DNA from: Fictibacillus sp. FJAT-27399
Lineage (GTDB): Bacteria > Bacillota > Bacilli > Bacillales > Fictibacillaceae
DNA: 64,000 nt
NCBI RefSeq assembly: GCF_001510655.1
Contig: NZ_LMVC01000003.1
Location: forward strand, 380,389 to 444,388
Reading direction: 5' to 3'
How positions within the stretch are numbered: the first letter of the stretch is position 1; each line of letters starts with the position of its first letter. Shown piece by piece: positions 57,699-64,000 of this stretch. The notes under the pieces were generated by a model. That model worked only from the letters and a program-made list of their open reading frames with translations, searched no databases and was not told where the DNA came from. The position numbers and the translations under genes were made by a program.

Positions 57699-57984
57699 GT
57701 ATGTTATCATGCGTTTAAAAGGACAGCAGGGAGTGTATCCTTATGGATGAAAGGAAAATGCCTTTGCCAATTTAGCTTTAGCTTGTGTTACGGCTTTTTG
57801 TAAATTCTTTTACATTTCCACCATTCAATTCATTTTTCTTTATACTGAGAAACAGAGAGTTTGTGAAAGGACGTGCCAAAAATTGAATTGACAGTTGAAG
57901 AGATTTCAGCTTTCTTGTCGTAAAATTCACAAACTGATAGAATAAGTAATAGCACTTATTTCCTGAACAGAGGAGCGTTAGCAG
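57699..57984. other. Leader region of secA
   Basis: About 285 bp before secA. A TTGACA occurs near 57890 but without a -10 at proper distance; no riboswitch-like fold or small gene is recognised. GAGGAGCG serves as the secA ribosome site. Confidence 0.45.
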
Positions 57985-60501
57985 ATGATAGGATTGCTTA
58001 AAAAGATTTTTCCAAGTACGAACGATCGAAATTTAAATAGATACCAGAAGATCGCTGATCAGGTAGATGGACTGGGGGATGCTCTTAAAGGTCTTTCCGA
58101 GGATGAACTTCGTCAAAAAACGGAGGGATTCAGAGAGCGCATCGCCAAAGGGGAATCTCTGGATGCCCTTCTTCCTGAGGCGTTTGCGGTTGTCAGAGAA
58201 GCGGCAGAACGTGTACTCGGAATGCGTCCATATCCTGTTCAAATCATGGGGGCGACTGCACTTCATGAAGGAAACATTTCTGAAATGAAAACCGGTGAAG
58301 GTAAAACACTCGTAGCGACGATGCCTGTTTATTTGAATGCCCTTGAAGGTAAAGGCGTTCACGTGGTCACAGTCAATGAATACCTTGCCCGCCGTGACTC
58401 CGAATTGATGAGTCCTCTGTATAATTTTCTTGGCCTTTCGGTTGGTCTGAACATCTCCGACCTTTCCAGAGAAGAAAAGAAGGAAGCGTATGCAGCCGAC
58501 ATCACGTACGGTACAAACAACGAATATGGCTTTGATTATCTTCGTGACAACATGGTTGTTTATAAAGAACAAATGGTTCAGCGTCCGTTGAACTATGCCA
58601 TTGTCGATGAGGTGGACTCCATTCTTATTGACGAAGCCCGTACACCGCTGATCATTTCTGGTTCAGCTCAAAAGTCTACGGAAATGTACATGATGGCCAA
58701 CATGTTTGTCCGCACACTGAAAAAAGAAGAAGATTACACCGTTGATGTGAAGACAAAAAACGTTCAGCTCACAGAAGATGGGATTACAAAAGCAGAAAAA
58801 TATTTTAATATTGATAACTTGTATGATTATAACCACGTTACCCTGAACCACCATATCAACCAGGCGCTTAAAGCGAATATCATTATGATTCTAGATGTGG
58901 ATTACGTTGTTCAGGATGGCGAAGTTGTCATCGTTGACCCGTTCACCGGCCGGCTGATGGCAGGCCGCCGCTACAGCGAAGGTCTCCACCAGGCGATTGA
59001 AGCAAAAGAAGGTCTGGAAATTCAGCGCGAGAGCATGACGCTTGCAACGATTACCTTCCAAAACTACTTCCGTATGTACAATAAGCTTTCCGGTATGACG
59101 GGTACAGCAAAAACGGAAGAAGAAGAATTCCGCAACATTTACAATATGGAGGTTGTCGCGATTCCGACGAACCGTCCGATTGCGCGTGAAGATAACTCCG
59201 ATTTTGTTTATAAATCAATGGCAGGCAAATTCCGCGCCATCGTTAAAGAAATTCAGGAACGCCATGAGACCGGACAGCCGATCCTCGTCGGTACGGTTGC
59301 AGTTGAAACATCTGAGCTGCTTTCACAAATGCTTCGCAAAAAAGGGATTCCGCATAATGTTTTGAATGCGAAAAACCACGAGCGTGAAGCGGAAATCATT
59401 GAAAATGCAGGCCAGGCCGGCATGGTTACCATCGCCACAAACATGGCGGGCCGTGGTACGGATATCAAGCTTGGAGAAGGTGTCCGTGAACTTGGAGGCC
59501 TCCATATTTTAGGTACAGAACGCCATGAATCACGCCGTATCGATAACCAGCTCCGCGGACGTTCCGGACGCCAGGGAGATCCAGGCTCTTCTCAATTCTA
59601 CATCTCCATGGAAGATGAGCTGATGCGCCGATTCGGTTCAGATAATATGATGAACATGATGGAACGCCTTGGGATGGATGAAGATACGCCAATTGAAAGC
59701 AAGCTCGTCACCAAAGCGGTTGAATCTGCGCAAAAACGTGTTGAAGGATCCAACTTTGATGCTCGTAAGCAGCTTCTTCAATATGACGATGTTATGCGCC
59801 AGCAGCGTGAGATCATCTACAAACAGCGCCAGGAAGTGCTTGATGCTGAAAATCTAGGTGACATCGTTCTTAGAATGGTGGATTCCGTTATTGACCGTAT
59901 CGTTAAAGCACATACTGCTGACGAAATGGTTCAGGAAGAATGGGATCTTACTGAGATTGTAAATTACGCTTTCGCTACTTTCCTAAATGAAGATGACGTG
60001 ACAGTCAAAGAGCTTGAAGGACTGGATCAGGAAGAAATCATCGAGCTTCTGAAAGAAAAAGCGCACAACGCGTTTGCTGAGAAAGAAGCGATGATCGAGC
60101 CTGAACATATGCGCGAGTTTGAAAAAGCGGTCATCCTGCGTTCTGTTGACTCCAAATGGATGGATCACATCGACCAGATGGAACAGCTTCGACAAGGGAT
60201 CCACCTTCGTGCATACGGACAAAACGATCCACTTCGCGAGTACCAGTTTGAAGGATTTGAGATGTTCGAGTCCATGATTGCTGCAATTGAAGAAGAAGTC
60301 GCAATGTATATCATGAAAGCTCAAGTGGAGCAGAACATGCAGCGTGAGCAAGTGGCTGAAGGTAAAGCGGTTGTTCCTAGCGATAAGCAGGAGACCAAGC
60401 GCCAGCCAGTTAAAAAGAAACAGGATATCGGCCGAAACGCCTTATGTCCTTGCGGCAGCGGCAAAAAATATAAACAATGTCACGGTGCAGCGGAGAATTA
60501 A
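57985..60501 (+). CDS. secA: Preprotein translocase ATPase SecA
   Basis: 838 residues (841 in B. subtilis). The motor that pushes preproteins through SecYEG. Walker A TGEGKT at 103-108, DEVD at 208-211, the second nucleotide-binding fold with [14 protein letters not shown] and [15 protein letters not shown], a helical scaffold/wing region, and the C-terminal zinc finger [14 protein letters not shown] at 821-834. All key residues are present. Confidence 0.99.
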   Translation: MIGLLKKIFPSTNDRNLNRYQKIADQVDGLGDALKGLSEDELRQKTEGFRERIAKGESLDALLPEAFAVVREAAERVLGMRPYPVQIMGATALHEGNISEMKTGEGKTLVATMPVYLNALEGKGVHVVTVNEYLARRDSELMSPLYNFLGLSVGLNISDLSREEKKEAYAADITYGTNNEYGFDYLRDNMVVYKEQMVQRPLNYAIVDEVDSILIDEARTPLIISGSAQKSTEMYMMANMFVRTLKKEEDYTVDVKTKNVQLTEDGITKAEKYFNIDNLYDYNHVTLNHHINQALKANIIMILDVDYVVQDGEVVIVDPFTGRLMAGRRYSEGLHQAIEAKEGLEIQRESMTLATITFQNYFRMYNKLSGMTGTAKTEEEEFRNIYNMEVVAIPTNRPIAREDNSDFVYKSMAGKFRAIVKEIQERHETGQPILVGTVAVETSELLSQMLRKKGIPHNVLNAKNHEREAEIIENAGQAGMVTIATNMAGRGTDIKLGEGVRELGGLHILGTERHESRRIDNQLRGRSGRQGDPGSSQFYISMEDELMRRFGSDNMMNMMERLGMDEDTPIESKLVTKAVESAQKRVEGSNFDARKQLLQYDDVMRQQREIIYKQRQEVLDAENLGDIVLRMVDSVIDRIVKAHTADEMVQEEWDLTEIVNYAFATFLNEDDVTVKELEGLDQEEIIELLKEKAHNAFAEKEAMIEPEHMREFEKAVILRSVDSKWMDHIDQMEQLRQGIHLRAYGQNDPLREYQFEGFEMFESMIAAIEEEVAMYIMKAQVEQNMQREQVAEGKAVVPSDKQETKRQPVKKKQDIGRNALCPCGSGKKYKQCHGAAEN

Positions 60502-60534
60502 TCCCGCCGTGGTGATATAATAAAGGAAGAAGCA

Positions 60535-60583
60535 GGAGAGTCGGGTTTTAAGGCTCTCTTTGCTGTGTTTTTTCACAGCAAAA
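60535..60583 (+). terminator. Hairpins after secA
   Basis: GGAGAG (60535-60540) can pair with CTCTCT near 60554, followed by TTGCTG; a second hairpin TTTGCTGTG / CACAGCAAA (60559-60582) has six T's in its loop. One or both may end the secA message. Confidence 0.45.
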
Positions 60584-60631
60584 CAACATATACTCACGAT
60601 TAGGATATAACCAAAAACACGAGGTGGCAGA

Positions 60632-61730
60632 ATGGAATTAGTAGAGATTAAGCAGGAACTGAACATTATGGCTAAGCGATTAGCGGACTTCAGGGGGTCT
60701 CTTTGACCTCGATAACAAAAAAGCAAAGATAGCAGAGCTCGATGAAAAAATGAGCGCACCGGCATTCTGGGATAACCAGAATGCTGCGCAAACGGTCATC
60801 AGTGAAGCAAACGGATTGAAAGAGCAAGTGAACCAGTTCGAAGATTTAAACGGACGTTACGAAGATCTTGAAGTCGCACATGAAATGCTGAAGGAAGAAC
60901 CCGATGCTGACATGCAGAAGGAACTTGAGCGTGATTTAAAGGAACTGTCCAATGCTTTAAATACATTTGAGCTTTCTCTTCTTTTAAACCAGCCATACGA
61001 CAGGAACAATGCGATACTCGAACTTCATCCGGGTGCTGGGGGGACCGAGTCACAGGACTGGGCTTCCATGCTTCTCCGCATGTACACACGCTATGCGGAA
61101 CGTAAAGGATTCAAGGTAGAAACGCTGGATTACCTGCCTGGAGATGAAGCGGGTGTAAAAAGCGTAACGCTTGGCATTAAAGGCCACAATGCATACGGTT
61201 ATTTAAAAGCGGAAAAAGGAGTTCACCGATTGGTCAGGATCTCTCCATTTGACTCATCGGGACGCCGGCATACGTCGTTCGTATCATGCGACGTCGTTCC
61301 AGAGATCAATGATGATTCTGAAATTGATGTTCGTACCGAAGATTTAAAAGTGGACACGTACCGGGCCAGCGGAGCAGGCGGCCAGCACGTTAACACGACG
61401 GACTCGGCCGTACGGATTACCCATATTCCTACAAACACCGTCGTATCGTGCCAAACTGAGCGCTCACAGATCAAGAACCGTGACCATGCGATGAAAATGC
61501 TGAAAGCGAAACTTCTTCAGCGGAAGATTGAAGAGCAGCAGGCAGAATTGGCTGAAATCCGCGGAGAACAAAAAGAGATCGGGTGGGGAAGCCAGATTCG
61601 TTCCTACGTTTTCCATCCATACAGCCTCGTAAAAGACCACCGTACCAATACGGAGATGGGGAACGTTCAAGCAGTTATGGACGGAGACATCGAAAGCTTT
61701 ATCGACGCGTATCTGCGTTCTAAAATTTAA
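60632..61730 (+). CDS. prfB: Peptide chain release factor 2, with programmed +1 frameshift
   Basis: RF2 terminates translation at UGA and UAA. The first 24 codons run from ATG 60632 (site GAGGTGG) to CTT, then an in-frame TGA at 60704-60706. A +1 shift at CTT-T continues in the frame GAC CTC GAT to the stop at 61728-61730, giving 365 residues in total. The GGQ catalytic motif is at about 249-251 in [19 protein letters not shown]; the stop-codon-reading SPF segment is in [15 protein letters not shown]. Internal starts such as ATG 60750 are not used. Confidence 0.96.
60692..60707 (+). promoter_or_regulatory. RF2 autoregulatory frameshift site
   Basis: AGGGGG (60692-60697) acts as an internal Shine-Dalgarno three bases before the slippery CTT TGA C (60701-60707). 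Low RF2 lets the ribosome pause at TGA and shift, the classic feedback loop. Confidence 0.95.
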
Positions 61731-61743
61731 TAGGATAAGGGAA

Positions 61744-61776
61744 AAGGCTGGTCCTGTGTGGGCCAGCCTTTTTTTG
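61744..61776 (+). terminator. Terminator of prfB
   Basis: AAGGCTGG pairs with CCAGCCTT (61763-61770), followed by T7 in all. Confidence 0.92.
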
Positions 61777-61791
61777 TATTTTTTTTATGAA

Positions 61792-61917
61792 AATGATGCG
61801 TTTTGCAAGTAAACCTAGTCGAACCGCAAGTAAGTCTTTTCGAACTGCAAGTAAACATAGCATTTTCGCAAATAACGCGAACCGAACTGCAAGTAAAGCG
61901 TGTCGAACCGCAAGTAA
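61792..61917 (-). repeat. 21-bp tandem array 2, six units, minus strand
   Basis: On the plus strand GCAAGTAA (once GCAAATAA) starts at 61805, 61826, 61847, 61868, 61889 and 61910, exactly 21 bp apart. Read on the minus strand the units begin TTACTTGC as in array 1. Its first unit starts TTACTTGCGGTTCGACAC, identical over 18 bases to unit 3 of array 1. The last unit runs into an A-rich tail and then the prfB terminator, the same arrangement as array 1 with tagV. Confidence 0.92.
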
Positions 61918-61984
61918 TGGCACGTAATGGCACGCACGAGCCTCGGCAGAGCCTGCTAACATAGATCTTTTCATTCCAAAATGA

Positions 61985-62020
61985 ACAAAAAAACTATCCA
62001 GATCGCACCCTGGATAGTTT
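61985..62020 (-). terminator. Terminator of the 84-residue coiled-coil gene
   Basis: AAACTATCCAG (61991-62001) pairs with CTGGATAGTTT (62010-62020); on the minus strand a T run follows. Confidence 0.85.
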
Positions 62021-62039
62021 CGATTCTTTCTCTATGTAA

Positions 62040-62294
62040 TTATTGCAGAGGCAAGGCCTCATCAGCTCCGGGCACATTGCGCTGAAGTATTTCGATCTCA
62101 TGCTCCAGGTGGGATATATAGTGTTCCATCTGCTCAAAACGCTGGAGTACGGCGGAATGATAGTTTTCCATTCCTTGATCAAGCTTATTGAAATTGGTTT
62201 CAATGATTTCAATTTTAGCTTGATAACGGTCGAGTCTGCCGAGTGCTTCCTCCATACGCTGCAAAAGGAGGAGAAACAGCTTTTTTTCATCCAT
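62040..62294 (-). CDS. Small coiled-coil protein of unknown function
   Basis: 84 residues: a long amphipathic coil with regular heptads (LLLLQRMEEALGRLDRYQAK, IEIIETNFNKLDQGMENY, FEQMEHYISHLEHEIEILQ) and a short tail. AAAGGGG lies about 12 bases before the ATG and a good terminator follows, which supports a real gene. A longer frame on the same strand in another phase is less protein-like. No family recognised. Confidence 0.65.
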   Translation of the reverse strand: MDEKKLFLLLLQRMEEALGRLDRYQAKIEIIETNFNKLDQGMENYHSAVLQRFEQMEHYISHLEHEIEILQRNVPGADEALPLQ

Positions 62295-62627
62295 CTCAAT
62301 TTTTATCCCCTTTCCTGTCCCTCAATATGTTGTTACTAGTTTAACGGAAAGCTGTCTGAATTTGTAAAAAACCGTTCGACAAAAGAAAGCCCGCCAGGTT
62401 CCCGGAAGCAGACCGGACGCAGCGGCCATCTGCTGAAGCGTATTGTTTAATTCTTGTTTAAATAAATTTCATCTAATTTACGGTTAAAAATATAATCGGA
62501 AATTTCAATTTTATTCCTTTACCGCGTCATCGGGATCACGTTCACAGGGCAGACTAGTAGTGATATAATGATTCGGGTTTTACCATTTTACGAACTTAGG
62601 TGGTTTAGAAAGTAGGGTAATGTAGCA
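62295..62627. other. Divergent intergenic region before yvjA
   Basis: About 330 bp. Contains the yvjA promoter at its right end and the ribosome site of the coiled-coil gene at its left. The middle is AT-rich; no other feature recognised. Confidence 0.5.
62541..62569 (+). promoter_or_regulatory. SigA-type promoter of yvjA
   Basis: TTCACA (62541-62546; one mismatch to TTGACA), 17-bp spacer, TATAAT (62564-62569), 59 bp before the start codon. Confidence 0.72.
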
Positions 62628-63500
62628 ATGATGACAGCTTTGCGAAGACGTAATGGGGTTTTGCCGCCAAAGGCAGAACTCGCTTTGGAATATATATTTG
62701 TGGTGATCGGTTCGGCCTTCGTAGCGCTTGCCTTTTCTGTGTTTTTGCTGCCGAACAAGATTGCTTCCGGCGGGGTGAGCGGGATCAGTACCATCTTAAA
62801 ATGGGTTGTAGGCTGGGATCCGTCGATTGTCCAATGGGCACTTAACATTCCGCTATTTTTTGCCGGTATAATTTTTCTCGGAAGGCAGTTTGGCGCTAAA
62901 ACACTCGTCGGCACTGTCGTTTTACCCCTCTTCGTTTTTGTATTCAGCGGTTGGGGACCAGCTACGAACGATCCGCTGCTTGGTGCATTATTCGGAGGAT
63001 TGGGTGTTGGAGCCGGACTGGGCATCGTATTCCGAGGAAAAGCATCAACAGGCGGTGTTGACTTGCTGGCGCAGATCCTTCACAAATATGCCGAAATCTC
63101 CCTCGGGACATGCATTCTGTTTATTGATGGAACGATTGTTTGTACATCCGCACTTGTTTTCGGTCTTGAAAAAGCTCTTTACGCTTTGATCGCCATGTTC
63201 CTGACGGCAAAAACGATTGACGTTGTGCAAATGGGGCTTGGGGTTTCTAAAGTGGCACTGATCATTTCGGATCAGGAGGAAGAAATGCGCCAAGGGATTC
63301 TTACCGAGATCTACAGAGGTGTAACAAAGATCAATGCGTTCGGGGGATATACACAGGATGAGCGTCCGATGCTCATGTGTGTAGTCGCTCAATATGAGGT
63401 GACCAAACTGAAGCAATTTGTCAAAAGTATAGATCCTTCTGCGTTCATTATCCTGTTGAACGCCAATGAAGTACTGGGCGAAGGATTTAAGCGTGCATAA
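62628..63500 (+). CDS. yvjA: YitT family membrane protein YvjA
   Basis: 290 residues. The first ~200 form the YitT (DUF161) membrane domain of about six helices, with FLLPNKIASGGVSGISTIL and GKASTGGVDLLAQIL. The last ~85 are a DUF2179 cytoplasmic domain (TEIYRGVTKINAFGGYTQDE then RPMLMCVVAQYEVTKLK). Function of the family is not established. The place after prfB matches B. subtilis yvjA. ATG 62628 and 62631 are both possible. Confidence 0.9.
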   Translation: MMTALRRRNGVLPPKAELALEYIFVVIGSAFVALAFSVFLLPNKIASGGVSGISTILKWVVGWDPSIVQWALNIPLFFAGIIFLGRQFGAKTLVGTVVLPLFVFVFSGWGPATNDPLLGALFGGLGVGAGLGIVFRGKASTGGVDLLAQILHKYAEISLGTCILFIDGTIVCTSALVFGLEKALYALIAMFLTAKTIDVVQMGLGVSKVALIISDQEEEMRQGILTEIYRGVTKINAFGGYTQDERPMLMCVVAQYEVTKLKQFVKSIDPSAFIILLNANEVLGEGFKRA

Positions 63501-63514
63501 TCGATAAAAAACAC

Positions 63515-63546
63515 ACCGGTGAGCAAATTGCTCGCCGGTTTTTTTA
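63515..63546 (+). terminator. Terminator of yvjA
   Basis: ACCGGTGAGCAA pairs with TTGCTCGCCGGT (63528-63539, one G-T pair), followed by T7. Confidence 0.92.
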
Positions 63547-63958
63547 TGAAAAGACTGAGAAATGATGGATTTTGTCCGATTTCATGAAACGTACCGACAT
63601 GATAACAGAAAAAAATACGAATGGGTATGTTTGTCGGCTAAGTAAATAGCAGTGATTTTTTGGAACCTTTCAGCTTGATTAAAATCGTAAATAACGTATT
63701 CTCCAACCGCTGACAGAAAAATGCGAATAATGTCGTAATATATTTGTCGAAAAGCTGTAAAGATAGTGAAAAAGTCACTTGTTATTCGAAAATAACGTCG
63801 TAACTTGAAATGAAACTGTAATAAATTTTACAGTTTCCGATGTTATAATAGGAATTACGGGAAAAAACACTGATTTTAATAAATTGGTTGTTATAGATTG
63901 TCGAATTTAAAAGGCGGATGGGGAAATACGCAGTTCTGAATTAAGGAAGTGATGAATT
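63547..63958. other. Intergenic region before ftsE
   Basis: About 410 bp without a gene. TATAAT at 63844-63849 is a possible -10 for ftsE but has no clear -35. Three similar segments, AATAACGTATT (63690), AATAATGTCGTAAT (63726) and AATAACGTCGTAA (63791), recur in it. Confidence 0.5.
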
Positions 63959-64000
63959 TTGATAGAAATGAAAGATGTATGGAAAACATATCCCAATGGT
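63959..64000 (+). CDS. ftsE: Cell division ABC transporter ATPase FtsE, first 14 codons
   Basis: TTG start at 63959 after AAGGAAGTGA. The 14 visible residues, MIEMKDVWKTYPNG, match the FtsE N-terminus of bacilli (MIEMKEVYKAYPNG-like). FtsE with FtsX controls the murein hydrolase CwlO in B. subtilis. The rest lies beyond the window. Confidence 0.8.
   Translation, partial: MIEMKDVWKTYPNG

Noticed and set aside
58033-58572. 179-codon antisense frame in secA
   Set aside because: Antisense shadow of highly conserved SecA sequence, no start signal.
60750-61730. prfB starting at the internal ATG 60750
   Set aside because: The upstream codons with the CTT-TGA-C shift site and internal Shine-Dalgarno restore the full RF2 length.

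Overview
The window is a chromosomal segment of a low-GC, Gram-positive, endospore-former-type bacterium of the Bacillaceae. The gene order tuaE-tuaF-tagO-tagV-yvyE-degS-degU ... degV-comFA-comFC-yvyF-flgM-flgN-flgK-flgL-yviE-fliW-csrA-hag-flaG-fliD-fliS-fliT ... hpf-secA-prfB-yvjA-ftsE is the Bacillus subtilis order. Strong GGAGG ribosome sites and SigD- and SigB-type promoters fit as well. Interspersed GGTGCC-N-GGCACC palindromes and a structured ~230-bp repeat suggest a Fictibacillus-like relative, but the genus cannot be fixed from this sequence alone.

Layout. 1-9 kb: wall polymer synthesis (end of a teichuronic acid polymerase gene, tuaF, tagO, the LCP transferase tagV), yvyE, the DegS-DegU two-component system and an MHYT-PAS histidine kinase. 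9-27 kb: a ROK kinase, a shortened DegV, the competence genes comFA/comFC and a flagellar block from yvyF to fliT. Two long repeat-built secreted proteins lie between hag and flaG, where B. subtilis has nothing. 27-54.6 kb: an accessory block inserted between fliT and hpf. It holds an OatA-type acyltransferase, a large polytopic membrane protein, malate:quinone oxidoreductase, an RNPP-type regulator divergent from a StyA-like monooxygenase, a type VII polymorphic toxin with its likely immunity gene, dihydroxyacetone kinase (dhaKLM), two APC permeases, TnrA, a CidA/CidB-like pair, an FbpA-like small protein, an M50 protease, a broken chemoreceptor and a cold shock protein. 54.7-64 kb: the conserved tail hpf, a GNAT protein, a dicarboxylate symporter, secA, prfB with its programmed frameshift, yvjA and the first codons of ftsE.

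How the genes work together. DegSU, SigD/FlgM and FliW/CsrA form the switch for motility versus the sessile state; hag carries a SigD promoter and two CsrA sites, and the inserted surface protein gene has its own SigD-type promoter. TnrA sits beside a perfect TnrA/GlnR operator. Hpf has a SigB-type promoter, linking it to stress and stationary phase.

Most unusual content. (1) Two six-unit, 21-bp-period arrays 59 kb apart, sharing a unit and a tail, each aimed at a gene's 3' terminator. (2) Six copies of an exactly 50-bp triple palindrome. (3) Three copies of a MITE-like element with inverted ends, one flanked by a 9-bp direct repeat. (4) A type VII toxin module and an orphan paralogue of its first gene that share an extended promoter. 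(5) A DegV with an internal in-frame deletion that removes its ligand motif. (6) A csrA terminator whose left arm overlaps the hag promoter.
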